64,000 bases of DNA, from NCBI GenBank assembly GCA_032717465.1, contig CM064713.1, forward strand, positions 2,760,001-2,824,000. Direction: 5' to 3'. The notes beneath the pieces were generated by a model. That model was not told the DNA's origin. It did not search any database and was given only the letters and a program-made list of their open reading frames with translations. Every line of letters begins with the position of its first letter. The stretch's first letter is position 1. Both the position numbers and the translations under genes were made by a program. Below, piece after piece: positions 32,377-43,349 of the stretch. Source of the stretch: Coenobita brevimanus (Eukaryota > Arthropoda > Malacostraca > Decapoda > Coenobitidae).

Positions 32377-32612
32377 TGAAGAAGAAGAAGAAGAAGAAGA
32401 TATGAAGAAGAAGAAGAAGATATGAAGAAGAAGAAGAAGAAGAAGAAAATGATGATGATGATGATAATGATGATGATGATGATGTGTTTATATTTGTTTT
32501 CTAAGCAAACATTAGAAAAATGATGATAATGGTGATGATGATGAGGGTATTAATGTTTTTTTTTTCCTGAGTACAGAGTAGAGAGATGATGATGATGATG
32601 ATGATGATAATT
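32377..32612 (+). repeat. (GAA)n and (GAT)n microsatellites
   Basis: GAA triplets at 32380-32445 and GAT triplets at 32449-32482 and 32585-32609. Confidence 0.96.
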
Positions 32613-32863
32613 ACTGTAATCTTGCAATCTTTTAAGCAAACAGGAATAAGCTCATCAGTGTTCCATTTTCGACAGTATAATTAGATGTTATTTTCTGTTC
32701 CATTTAAGTCAGTTACCCCTCGGCCTATTTTCTCCAAGACAATCACATTTTCTTTCATTGTCTCCCTTGATGATGCAAAGTGGAAAATGTAATTTGTCGA
32801 GATGAGATTTTTTTTTTGTAAATTAGCTTGATAATGAAGTGGGGTAATGGGGTGATTGGATTC

Positions 32864-32867
<4 letters not shown>

Positions 32868-32920
<53 letters not shown>
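32868..32920 (+). repeat. Microsatellite (GA)n
   Basis: About 26 units. Confidence 0.98.
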
Positions 32921-32923
<3 letters not shown>

Positions 32924-33035
32924 GTGTGTGAATTTTGCAGCCTTTCTCAATATTTCACACCCCCGACTCTGGACATAGACTAGGTAGGCCTTTCACTGAA
33001 CCCTAGAAATCTTTCCATTCGCAACCAGCGGCTGA

Positions 33036-33215
33036 AATGATAGAACCTCGATACGTAAACCCAGTGGACTGCAGGTTGAAGTTGCCCCTCTCTTGCAGTC
33101 CACCGTCCTCCATTCGGTGGATAGGGAGGGAATTGAGGGACGTATGTATAGCCAGGCAGCTCCACCGCCCTGTTATATCATTGCCATCACGCGAAGGCGT
33201 CCCTTTCCAGCGGCG
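33036..33215 (-). repeat. Dispersed family A copy
   Basis: CCCAGTGGACTGCAGGTTGA, CTTGCAGTCCACCGTCCTCC, GATAGGGAGGGAATTGAGGG, CGAAGGCGTCCCTTTCCAGC. This copy best preserves the internal near-inverted phrases GTGGACTGCAGG and CTTGCAGTCCAC. Confidence 0.75.
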
Positions 33216-33282
33216 GAAGATCAATAAATACTACTTTGGCGAAATTCTATTCAACTTCTTGTCGTTTTCCCATTAACTTACA

Positions 33283-33283
<1 letters not shown>

Positions 33284-33323
<40 letters not shown>

Positions 33324-33347
33324 TTTGTATCTATGTGTAACTACCTA

Positions 33348-33383
<36 letters not shown>

Positions 33384-33410
33384 TTTGTATCTATGTGTAA
33401 CTACCTATCA

Positions 33411-33447
<37 letters not shown>
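33284..33447 (+). repeat. (TC)n with 60-bp higher-order unit
   Basis: The phrase CCTTTTGTATCTATGTGTAA + CTACCTATCA occurs twice, 60 bp apart, each copy between TC tracts. Confidence 0.95.
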
Positions 33448-33452
<5 letters not shown>

Positions 33453-33854
33453 TACCTTCCTAACACACATTCCATGAGGATGGAATTTGTAAAGGGATCT
33501 CCACCCAATTTCGTCACTTTAAAGGATCCGACCCTCTTCACAAGGTGTCATCACCCTTTTAGTACCACTCCACCCTCCCGCGTACTCTGCGTGGCTTAGG
33601 AGGCTTCGTTTCGCATTTTCTCGGCTGATTTATTTCTGCTTTTTGCACCTTTACTTTCTCCCTCATGTTTTCTATTTGGTATCGCTTTAATGTCAATATA
33701 TTTTGTATCGATAGCATATAAGAGGATTTTATTGTTTCAGGTGCAGAATGAATCGCTCAGGAACAGATGATGAGACTTCTTCAAGGCCACTTACACTACA
33801 ATCCCTTTCCCTTAAAACTGCCTCTTAAGACTGTCTCTAGTTTTAGTATGATAG

Positions 33855-33855
<1 letters not shown>

Positions 33856-33915
<60 letters not shown>

Positions 33916-33939
33916 AAGGAGGAGGAGGAGGAGGAGGAT
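33856..33939 (+). repeat. (GAT)n then (GGA)n
   Basis: About 19 GAT triplets followed by GGA triplets. Confidence 0.97.
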
Positions 33940-34196
33940 AATGATGTTGATGGTGTGTGAATCCGTGCTGGTAGTCTTAATCTGAATTAAAAGGGAGAAA
34001 TTAGTCGAATAAAAAAAGTTACTCAAAAAACTAAATCCTCTTGAAAGGGTGAGGAGTACACCTTTTATCAGTGCCGTTATTTTCCTGTTACCTATCTAGG
34101 ATCTTGGTCCACCTACAGATTGTTCTCTTATCGCCTTATCTCTAACCTATTGACACCTTCTCCACCATCACCTCTTTATCTGCCTCCTTTCTGTTA

Positions 34197-34495
34197 TCTG
34201 GTGTTGGAGAGGGACTACTTCGCCTGGTGGCATAGAGTTCATAGGGTGGATCCACTGCCCGGCTATGCAAACATCCCATACCTACCTTCTATACCCTACC
34301 TTTCTTCCCTCTTTCTCCTCCCCTTCTCTCCACCACGTTCTTTCCCCTTTCTCCTCCCCTTCTCTCCCCCACTTTCCCTCCCATTTCTCCTCCCCTTCAC
34401 TCCCCCACTTTCCCTCCCATTACTCTCCCCACTCGCTCTCACAAAAGGAGGATGGTGGACTGCAAATGAGTTTCAGCCTACAGTCAAAAGTATCA

Positions 34496-34497
<2 letters not shown>
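34197..34497 (+). repeat. Family A copy with internal minisatellite expansion
   Basis: The ends match family A (GGTGTTGGAGAGGGACTACT at 34200 and GGAGGATGGTGGACTGCAAA at 34447). About 130 bp of CCTCCCCTTCTC-type units (34310-34440) replaces the usual TCCCTCCCTATCC segment, so the short pyrimidine core of the element has expanded. Confidence 0.75.
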
Positions 34498-34499
<2 letters not shown>

Positions 34500-34540
<41 letters not shown>

Positions 34541-34568
34541 ACCTACGTATATCTCTATAACTACCTAC

Positions 34569-34623
<55 letters not shown>

Positions 34624-34662
34624 TTACCTACGTATATCTCTATAACTACCTACCTATCAATC
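34500..34662 (+). repeat. (TC)n with 86-bp higher-order unit
   Basis: GTTTACCTACGTATATCTCT + ATAACTACCTACCTA occurs twice, about 86 bp apart, alternating with TC tracts; degenerate CTAT/CTAC words follow to 34765. Confidence 0.94.
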
Positions 34663-34889
34663 AGTCAGTCTCTCTTTCTCTCCCTCCCTCTCAACTCTCT
34701 CATTATCTATCTATCTACCTATCAATTAATCTATAGGTCTATCTGTCTATCTCTCTATCTCCCGTGTTATCAAAGTGATCTGTCTCTAAAGAAAGTCGGT
34801 AAAAGGTCAATTTGAAATTCTGTGAGGGAATATTAATTAACAAAATAGGATGAAATGTAGATGAAGGCTGGGTGGTTCAGGTAATGCTT

Positions 34890-35259
<370 letters not shown>

Positions 35260-35515
35260 GACAGAGACAGAGAGAGAGGGCTGAGGGGAGGCTGTTGTGA
35301 TTACCCCCATCAGCTGACAAACATAAACAAAACCACATGTGTTTGTTTACATGTGACGTCACTTAGAGGTCGGGGCCTAAATACAGACCACTTAACTAGG
35401 ACGCTATATACACACACCTTCCTGTCAGCGGGGCCTTTGAAGGTAAACTGAAAATAATTGCTTGGAGACCGGAAAGATTAAAAAAACAAAACAAAAAACA
35501 CTGGATTGACAGAGA

Positions 35516-35650
35516 CAGACAGACAGACAGGCAAATAGACAGAGAGAGAGAGAGGGAGAGAGAGAGAGAGAGTGTGTGTGTGTGTGTGTGTGTGTAGGTA
35601 CCGGATGCGATGGATTTATTAAAGGACAAGCATTTATTGCTCATAACGAG

Positions 35651-35686
<36 letters not shown>

Positions 35687-35774
35687 GAAGGAGGGGAGGA
35701 AGGGAAGGAGAGTGAGAGAGAATGATTGATTACTAGCCTTGTTATAGACAGTCTGTTAATGTAGGACAGAAGGA

Positions 35775-35822
<48 letters not shown>
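35516..35822 (+). repeat. (GACA)n, (GA)n and (GT)n tracts
   Basis: GACA words at 35510-35540, (GA)n at 35541-35572, (GT)13 at 35572-35596, (GA)n at 35653-35682 and 35777-35822. Confidence 0.96.
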
Positions 35823-35823
<1 letters not shown>

Positions 35824-35826
<3 letters not shown>

Positions 35827-35950
35827 TCACATGTCACCACCTGAGAGCTAATACCCACCGTCCATACTGAATATATGCCGGAGCTGTCTCATTCAGGCCT
35901 GGTGTGATGGTATTAACTGGGATGATGACATGTTGGCTGGTGTAGTGAAA
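35824..35950 (-). mobile_element. Fragment of the tRNA-SINE body
   Basis: The reverse complement (CAACATGTCATCAT, GTTAATACCA, CTGAATGAGACAG, CAGTATGGACGGTGGGTATT, GGTGGTGACATGT) follows the body of the SINE at 9310-9440 phrase by phrase. The tRNA-like head is not recognisable here. Confidence 0.7.
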
Positions 35951-35952
35951 GA

Positions 35953-36560
35953 TCAATAGGTAGGTGGGGATAAGGAAGGGAGGAGGAAGGGAGAACGAGG
36001 AAGGGAGGTAGGAGAAGGAGGAACGAGAAGGAGGAAGGGAGGTAGGAGGAGGGGGAAGAAGGAGGAGAAAGGGAGGTAGGAGGAGGGGGAAGAAGAAGGA
36101 GGAAAGGAGGTAGGAGGAGGGGGAAGAAGAAGGAGGAAGGGAGGTAGAAGGAGGGGGAAGAAGAAGGAGGAAGGGAGGTAGGAGGAGGGAGAAGGAGAAG
36201 GAGGAAGGGAGGTAGGAGGAGGGAGAAGGAGAAGGAGGAAGGGAGGTAGGAGGAGGGGGAAGAAGGAGGAGGAAGGGAGGTAGGTGGAGGGGGAAGGAGA
36301 AGGAGGAAGGGAGGTAGGAGAAGGGGGAAGAAGGAGGAAGGGAGAAGGAGGAAGGGAGGTAGGAGAAGGGGGAAGAAGGAGGAAGGGAGAAGGAGGAAGG
36401 GAGGTAGGAGGAAGGGAGAAAGAAGAATGGAAAGGGAGGAAGGGAGAAAAGAGGAAGGAGAATGGAGGAAGGGAGGTAAGAGGAATGGAAAAGGAGGATT
36501 ACAGGAGGAAGGGAGAGAGGAAAGGAAAAGGGGAGGGAGGCAGGAAATGAGGAAGCGAGG
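35953..36560 (+). repeat. Purine-only minisatellite (GGAAGGGAGGTAGGAGGAGG type)
   Basis: About 16 units of 33-40 bp built from GGAAGGGAGGTAGGAGGAGG, GGGAAGAAGGA and GGA words; T occurs essentially only in GGTAGG. Confidence 0.92.
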
Positions 36561-37164
36561 AAAGAAGGAGAAGAGAGGTAGGAGGAGGGAGAAAGAAGGA
36601 ATGAAATAGGACGAGGGAAGAAAAGAAGAAGAAGGAAGAAAGGGTGATGGAGGAAGGAATAAGATGGAAACAAGAGGAGCCAAAGAAGAGGGAAGTAGGA
36701 AGAGGTGAGAAGGAGAATGCAGAAGGAAATAAGAGTTTGGAGGGAGAAACAGGAAGGTGGAAAGAGGAAGGAAGAAGAAGAGAGACAGAAAGAGGGGAGG
36801 AAGAAAGGGAGGGAAGGTGAGAGGAGGGAGAAATGAGAAGGGAGGAATCAGGAGAAAGGTAGGAGATGAGATGTAGGAAGAGGGAGGAAAAAGAAGGAAG
36901 ACTAGAAATGGAATGGAAGGAAAGCGGAATGAGGTTATAGAGGGAGGGAAGGAGAGATTGAGGAACGGAGGAAGGGAGGGTAGGGAAGAGTAAGAGAATC
37001 AGGGAGGGAAGAAGGCTATAGGAGAGGGAGGGGGGAAAGGATGAGGTGAGGGAGAGAACAGGATGAGGGAGGGAGAAGGTGATGAGGGAGGGAGGGTCGA
37101 AGAAAGGGTAAGGGGAACGACGAGTGTGTGGGAGGAAGGAAGGTGTGGGTGAACGCTGAGAAGG

Positions 37165-37215
<51 letters not shown>
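36561..37215 (+). repeat. Purine-rich tract ending in (GA)n
   Basis: Continues the previous array with less regular GAGGGAGGGA words; (GA)~22 at 37168-37212. Confidence 0.9.
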
Positions 37216-37570
37216 GGAAAATATTTAAGGGACTGGAGTAGAGGCGAGTGGGAAATGGAGTGGATGGGGAGTGAGGGAGAGGGAATGAGGACGAAAGAGT
37301 TGGAAGAGGGGAGTGGACAGGTGTGAAATGAGGGGAGGGAGGCTAAAAAAAAAGAGAGAGACTAAAAAAAGAGATGAAAAAAAGGAAATTACAAAAATAA
37401 TGAAGGTGAATGGAAGATGAGGGGATGATGCAAAGGAGATGAAGGGTGTAAGAGGAAATACAAGAAATAAAGGACGGGGAGAATAAGATAAAATAAGGAC
37501 TCATTTATCTCAGGAAACTCTTCAGGTAGTAAAGGAGTTAATAAAGACTATGGCCCGTATTTTCGCCCTC
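37216..37570. other. Purine-rich, no gene seen
   Basis: Ends with TAAAGGAGTTAATAAAGACTATGG (in two phrases), resembling the GTTAATGAAGGCTATA start of family C. Confidence 0.45.
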
Positions 37571-37571
37571 C

Positions 37572-37751
37572 AAGGAAACTCCCTAACATCTGTTCGTAAG
37601 CGATTCATTTTGCTTATTACACATGGCGACCTTTTCTGCGCTACTTTAATCATTCTAATAGTTCCGTCCTCTGCAAAAAGTACAATCTTTATTTTCAGTC
37701 AGCCGTCTTCAAAAATAAATCGGTAAGGAAGAGGTGTTTGGGAGCTTCCTT
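37572..37751. mobile_element. 180-bp inverted-repeat element (MITE-like), family H
   Basis: The left end AAGGAAACTCCCTAACATCT, GTTCGTAAGCGATTCATTTT is mirrored by the right end (reverse complement AAGGAAGCTCCCAAACACCT, CTTCCTTACCGATTTATTTT): about 40-bp imperfect terminal inverted repeats with a ~95-bp core and no open frame. An equally long relative is at 53336-53516 and a fragment at 51239-51310. Confidence 0.72.
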
Positions 37752-37919
37752 GCCTGACGAGATTACGAACTTATATCTCACCCAAGCAGTTCTTACAGAG
37801 TCTCAGAAGTTAAAAATAATCGTTTAGAGACAGCAAAATTAAACCACAAAAAAATATGCCCTTGTGGTGACGAGAACTTAAGACGTGAAATTGATACTGT
37901 AAGAAATTTGTGAAGATGG

Positions 37920-37923
<4 letters not shown>

Positions 37924-37950
<27 letters not shown>
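37924..37950 (+). repeat. Microsatellite (TC)n
   Basis: About 13 units. Confidence 0.96.
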
Positions 37951-37951
<1 letters not shown>

Positions 37952-38329
37952 CTGGTGGATGGGAGGGTTGGGTCTCCTTTACTCTTTCCCCGTTTTTTCC
38001 TTCTGATACTCTCTTCCATCTTCCCGTTCCTCCCTTTCTCCCGGTGCAGCAGGGGTGGGGGTGGGGGGGGAGTCGTGTCACTGGGGGATGCTTGAGGCAG
38101 TCCTTCTTCCTCTTCCTCCTCCTCCTACCCATCTTTCTGCCCCACGGCCTGCTCCCCCGGGATGTCAAGTGTGGAGAAACTTTTTCCAATTCTTTAACTT
38201 TTTTGGCATGTTTTGTTTTATTACCACTCTTCAGAATTCTGTTTTTTTGTGTTTATACGAGTTGTCTTCTTCTTCCTCTTTTATTATTATTTTTTTTTTC
38301 ATAGCGTGGGCCAGCTTCTCATTGGGCAT

Positions 38330-38850
38330 TCAGGTTTCCCTTCTCTTTTCGCCTCACCTTCCAGGTCCTCCCAAGCGGGGATATCGGAGAGACTTCGTTA
38401 TTCCTTCCCCAAAACATCAGTCCGAGTATCGGGAACGATCACCTTTTGCTGCCTGCTGCCCCACGCTAACTGTGTCCGGAATCAGCGCCTCGATGCTGCC
38501 GTCCGCCCTTCTTTCGAGCCAGGGGCAGGTAAAGCTAGCAATAGGATCTCCCAGACGGCGCCTAACATCTCGCTTGACACAGGAACTGAGGACTTCACAA
38601 ACCGTAGCTGGCTGCACACAGAAATGAAAGACAAGTGGCTGGAGACTTGCCGGGAGGAAATTAACTCCTCCGAGGAAGCACAGGGAATCTATGGCAGGCC
38701 CACAGATGTCACACGCTTCTGCCAAACCCTTCTCTGTACGTTCACGGAGATTACGTGGCCTATATAAATACCCTTCTAGATGATTGTGATATAGCTCCCT
38801 GAGGACTGCAAGGTTGGAATGCAGTCCGACCATAACAGGGGTCACACAAC
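38330..38850 (+). other. GC-richer island with overlapping open frames; possible exon
   Basis: Unlike its surroundings this stretch is not simple repeat and stays open in two plus frames and one minus frame (minus frame 38845-38417). A pyrimidine tract ending CCTTCCAG at 38364 and a donor-like CAG|GTAAAG at 38528/38529 would bound a 164-bp exon. The plus frame ending at 38767 encodes ...WLHTEMKDKWLETCREEINS..., with no domain I recognise. It could be a host exon on either strand, a decayed element, or chance. Strand and frame are undetermined. Confidence 0.25.
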
Positions 38851-39028
38851 ACTCCCGTATAAAAAATGTGCTTCTTATACTTCAAACCCTGAGTTTAACT
38901 CCTTCACAACAAGGGGCTGCTGCAAAGTGTTGGTCGTGGAGAGGGACACTTTCACGGTGTAGTACTTGTCTCATGTATACTTCCTTCTAGATGACAGTGT
39001 TGTACTTCTCTGTGTACTTCCCACCTGA

Positions 39029-39460
39029 GGACGGTGTAACACTGCCACAGACACACATGGGCAGCTTGCAGCAAAGAAGAGACGTGGCGGGGATAACAAC
39101 CGCGTACAAGATTCATTACTAGCACATACCCCACCTACAACCAATGAGACTACCACAGCGACAGAAGCTACCCACCACGAGAAGTGTGGCGTAAATACCT
39201 GCCGCACTAGAGAAAGTACCATAGAGACTACCACAGCAACTACAACAACAACAACAGAGACTACCACAAAGACTACCACACCGGCTACCACAGAGACTAC
39301 CATACCGACTAGCATAGAGACTACCACAGCGACAGAAACTACCACAGAGACTACCACAGCGACAACCTCTGCTCACCACGAGAAGTGTGAAGCACCTCCT
39401 GCGTTACAGAAACCTCGCTGCCACATCACACCACACCAGCGACAGTATATACGTAAATAG
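39029..39460 (+). CDS. Open threonine-rich (mucin-like) frame, start unknown
   Basis: The frame is open for 143 codons after a TGA at 39026-39028 and ends at TAG 39458-39460; it has no ATG, so it would need an upstream exon. The central part is almost pure Thr with Glu (ETTTATETTTETTTATT), as in O-glycosylated mucin-type linkers. The pentapeptide HHEKC occurs on each side of the Thr block, followed by short Cys-containing tails (CGVNTC; CEAPPALQKPRC). The DNA is a 12-15 bp tandem repeat (GAGACTACCACAG), and reading the other strand gives Val/Ser repeats, so it may be only a minisatellite. No signal peptide or known domain is visible. I give it as a candidate only. Confidence 0.25.
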   Translation, partial: GRCNTATDTHGQLAAKKRRGGDNNRVQDSLLAHTPPTTNETTTATEATHHEKCGVNTCRTRESTIETTTATTTTTTETTTKTTTPATTETTIPTSIETTTATETTTETTTATTSAHHEKCEAPPALQKPRCHITPHQRQYIRK

Positions 39461-39712
39461 CGTAAATTATGGAGATAGGCTTTTATGTAGTATTAATAAT
39501 CTTGATACATGTTCACTGCAAGTCGCACAGGTGTTCAGAACAAAGGATAATACCTGGCTTTGTACACTAAATGAATCAATAATCATCTCCGTTTTGTTTA
39601 GGTTTTAAGATGGGAAATACATAATGATATCTTCTTTTAGTCTGTGAGACGTGCATACGCGTCCAGAAATTTTAAGAATACGTTCAGGATCGGCATAAAA
39701 TATACTAAAATA

Positions 39713-39716
<4 letters not shown>

Positions 39717-39774
<58 letters not shown>
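39717..39774 (+). repeat. Microsatellite (GA)n
   Basis: About 29 units; a short GAT tract follows at 39836-39862. Confidence 0.98.
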
Positions 39775-39777
<3 letters not shown>

Positions 39778-39874
39778 CCAGGAGACTAATCTGTCAGGGC
39801 TGAGTCCAGAGGGATTGGGGAAACAAAGTGACATGGATGATGAAGATGATGATAATGATGATGAGAGTGGAGAA

Positions 39875-40500
39875 TACGAGGGAGAGAGTGAGAAAAAGGA
39901 AATATAGAGGGAGGGAAATGAAGGAGAGGCAGAGATAAATCAAGAAGATGATAGAGAGAGAATATAAGGAAGTGAGAAAAGGAAAAGAAAGAAAAAGAGA
40001 AGAAGAGAGTTGAGGATGTTTGAAGATGACGAAAAAGAGAAAAGAAAAGTAACAGATAAAGATGAAAATAAAAACGAGGATAATAAAAATGAAGAATTTA
40101 GGGAAGAAAGGGAGAGAAAATAAAGACAGGAAGAGAAAAAGAGTGGAAGAAAAGAGAGCCAGGAGTAAATGGATATGATGAAGAGAGGTCATGAGGAAGA
40201 GAGGAAAAGAAAGAGGGAAGATAAAGAAGGAAATTGGAGGGAGAGAGTAAGAGATGTAGGTATGGTGAGGGAAAAAAATGGAAATGACGAGAGGAAAAGA
40301 AAATATAGAGGGAAGGAGAGGAAGGGTAAAATAAATGGAAGGAAGGAAGGGAGGCATAACAGATAAGTGAGGAAATAAGGGCTAATGGAGAGGAAGTGAA
40401 GGAGGGGAAGGGAGAAAGAGAAAAAAAGGAGAGGAGGGTAAGGGAAAGCTGAGGAAATGAGTGATAACAGAGAGAGAGAGAGAGAGAGAGAGAGAACGTC
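39875..40500 (+). repeat. Purine-rich tract ending in (GA)n
   Basis: AGGGAGAGGAAAAGAAAG-type sequence; (GA)~13 at 40471-40496. Confidence 0.9.
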
Positions 40501-40646
40501 CCCTCCTTCACTTCATGTTTCTCTCCATCTTTCCCCTTTCTTCCCTTCTCCTTCTTTATTTCTTTCATGTAATCTTACCCTCATCCCTTCTTCTCCTCTC
40601 CCTTTTCCTCCCTTCCCCTTTCCCTCTCCCTACGTCTCTCCTTCCC

Positions 40647-40690
<44 letters not shown>

Positions 40691-40766
40691 TAAGCTGATT
40701 ATCTCCCTCCATCCAGCTGTCATTTATATCTTCTAGGATCATCTCTCTGTGTCGATGCCTCCTCAG

Positions 40767-40806
<40 letters not shown>
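40501..40806 (+). repeat. Pyrimidine-rich tract with two (TC)n microsatellites
   Basis: (TC)~18 at 40653-40688 and 40771-40806, separated by an ~80-bp unique spacer. Confidence 0.95.
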
Positions 40807-40810
<4 letters not shown>

Positions 40811-40884
40811 CCTGAGCCTGTTAGCTCCCTTCAGCCAGCGGACGGTTGTATCCTGTTAGTACTTCTCCCTTAACTCTAATTAGG

Positions 40885-41695
40885 CTAATGAGTCTCCCTC
40901 TGACCCTCCCTTTCTCCCTCATTTATTGTTTTACGCCCTTTCTCCCTCATTTATTTTTTCACTCCCTTTTTTCCTTATTTATCATTTACTCCCTTTTTCC
41001 CTTATTTATTAGTTTCTCTCTCTTTCTCCTTCATATATAATTTTTCTCCCTTTCTCCCTCATTTATTATTTTACTCCCTTTCTCCTCCATTTTTATTTTA
41101 CTCCCTTTCTCCCTCATTTACCAGTAATACGCCTTTGTCGGCGAGGTACGAGCGAGGCCGTTTAAATCCGAAAGCATTGAAATGTGGCCTTACACCCCGA
41201 GGACGCCTAGAGTCTATTGATGGCTGTCTACCTACCAAGTTTCATGCCTTTACGACAAATTATCTGGCATGTGTCCCTCTTTTGAAGATTATCGATATGC
41301 TGCACTTGGCGCGTGTCATGTGCCACGTGCACAGCCTGGGCGTAATGAAACCTGTCCAAAACAAGTCTGAAAGAATTGCGCTATCTTATGGTGCAAACCA
41401 CGCAGTGATCGGCCCTGTGGTTGCTGAGATATAAGTTTCTCAAAAGCGTTAAGGTCGGACCGGGTCGGGATGGGCCGCTCATGTGAGAGAAAATGCAACT
41501 ACATGACGAGAGACTCATATATCATTTTACTCCCTCTTTCCCTCATTTATCATTTACCTCCCTATTTCCCTCATTTATCATTTTACTCCCTTTCTCCCTA
41601 ATTCATTATTTAACTCCCTTTCTCCCTTATTAATAATTTTACTCCCTTTCTCCCTTATTGATGATTTTACTCCCTCTCTCCCTCATTCTTTCTTC
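40885..41695 (+). repeat. CTCCCTTTCTCCCTCATTTA minisatellite, interrupted
   Basis: Units near 29 bp (CTCCCTTTCTCCCTCATTTA plus TTATTTTA) at about 40885-41125 and again at 41517-41690. The ~390-bp interruption between them is listed separately. Confidence 0.88.
41126..41516. mobile_element. Insertion of ~390 bp of unknown type within the minisatellite
   Basis: Non-repetitive, GC-richer sequence splitting an otherwise continuous array. It contains CCAAGTTTCATGCCTTTACG and a 99-codon open frame (41135-41434) with no recognisable motif. Phrases such as AAGTTTCATG and TGAGATATAAGTTTCTCAAA are reminiscent of widespread invertebrate non-autonomous repeats. No clear terminal repeats or target duplication are visible. 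Confidence 0.45.
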
Positions 41696-41699
41696 TTTA

Positions 41700-41883
41700 T
41701 TTTTCTCCTTATTTTCCTCCTCATCTCCACTTTTTCCCTCCCTTTCCTTTCTCTCTTCGTCATTGTTATTTTTTTTCATTCTGTGTTTATTTTCCCTTCA
41801 TCATTTTCATCCTCTTCGTTTTCTTCTACTTTATTTTTCCTTAGTGCTTCCATACACTCTCTCTCTCCAGGAAAAGTCCACTC

Positions 41884-41953
<70 letters not shown>

Positions 41954-42009
41954 ATCACATACCTCCCTTTTCTCTCATTTCCTTCTCGGTCGCTAGATAA
42001 ACAATGTAC

Positions 42010-42061
<52 letters not shown>

Positions 42062-42174
42062 TCAAGGGTTGAAAAATGGAAGAAACACGGACTCAGAAAT
42101 GGTGAGAGGGAACGAGGACAGAAAGACAAGGAAGAAGAATGTTAGAAGTTTATAACAGATGGAGGATTGGGTGA

Positions 42175-42248
<74 letters not shown>

Positions 42249-42250
42249 TT
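41700..42250 (+). repeat. (TC)n, then two (GA)n microsatellites
   Basis: (TC)n with TCTGTC variants at 41879-41948, (GA)~24 at 42012-42060 and (GA)~34 at 42178-42245. Confidence 0.97.
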
Positions 42251-42302
42251 ACATAAATACGCAGACCTTACAGTTTCAAGAAAATGAACTTTTGTATAAT
42301 AT

Positions 42303-42311
42303 TGTAATAAC

Positions 42312-42350
<39 letters not shown>

Positions 42351-42352
42351 CA
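42303..42352 (+). repeat. Microsatellite (AAT)n
   Basis: About 15 triplets. Confidence 0.95.
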
Positions 42353-42529
42353 TAATAATAACAGAAAAAATAACTATAATAATAAAAAATCCTACCTCAT
42401 ATTCACAGAGGTATAAAGAACTTGCCTTAATGCCATCAGCCATAGTGGATTAACTCATCTATATCATATTCTACCTAAAGACGATTTCTGTATCTTAGGG
42501 GTGATTTTTTTGGTTGTGAAGGGGTTTAT

Positions 42530-42830
42530 GCATTATACTCTAACTTGCCTTTAAATTCCATCTCTCCATCTTGAATACTGAGCTGTAAGAGGAGGTTAAC
42601 ACTAGAATATGATGCTAGTCATGAAGAAGTGCTGTGAAGGTAGAGCCACAGTCTTGTCTTATTCTGCCACTGAGCTACGTGAAATAAGGTAGAAAGGGGT
42701 AAAAATTTGGGCCAAGTTAATGTAAAGGGACTATAGCCAAATCTATATAATTTGTATAATTTGCCAATCCTCCTCGAAAAATATGTCCCAGTATTAAGAA
42801 AATCGTCTGAAAGTAGTAAGAATACAGTAA
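42530..42830 (+). repeat. Composite family B plus family C copy
   Basis: Family B (AATACTGAGCTGTAAGAGG, TTAACACTAGAATATGATGC, GAAGAAGTGCTGTGAAGG, GGCCAAGTTAATGTAAAGGG) continues directly into family C (CCTCCTCGAAAAATATGTCC, AGAAAATCGTCTGAAAG at 42797-42813). The same order occurs at 54130-54420, so B and C may be parts of one element of about 300 bp. Confidence 0.68.
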
Positions 42831-43264
42831 AGTAATAAGTAAAGACGGTAAAATGAGGAAGGTATAAATGTAAGATGTTCTCACTCACCTTTCAATTCCT
42901 CTGGGTAAAATCCGGAGAGAAGTAGCGTCTTACAGGCCCGGTATACCTGAAAAGAAATACCAGAGGAAAATTAATGCCGTGAATAAGATGGTGTATTTTC
43001 TTTATAACTTCTTCCAGACGATTTTACTCAAGTGATCCTTGTCTACCTGGAGGAGCTAGAGACTGAGCTTTAATTTAGCTCCTAGGATTCTAGATTCTAA
43101 TTAAATGGTTGAAAATGATAGTATGGAATTGACAAGAATTAGATATACGTTCAGGAGATGCAGAGGTTATAAGCAATACCAAACTGAGCATCCGGTACAA
43201 ACTGAAAACTGCGATCACATTTTAAGATATAGATACTAAATAACTCAAAATTTCATGAAAGTTA

Positions 43265-43266
<2 letters not shown>
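42831..43266. other. No gene seen
   Basis: The reverse family C word CCAGACGATTTTACTCAAGT lies at 43014-43033; the rest is unremarkable. Confidence 0.5.

Positions 43267-43346
<80 letters not shown>
43267..43346 (+). repeat. Microsatellite (TC)n
   Basis: About 40 uninterrupted units. Confidence 0.98.

Positions 43347-43349
<3 letters not shown>

Noticed and set aside
35834..36683. Two minus-strand frames of 256-279 codons, Pro/Ser/Leu rich
   Set aside because: Reverse reading of the purine-only minisatellite; both frames open at once.
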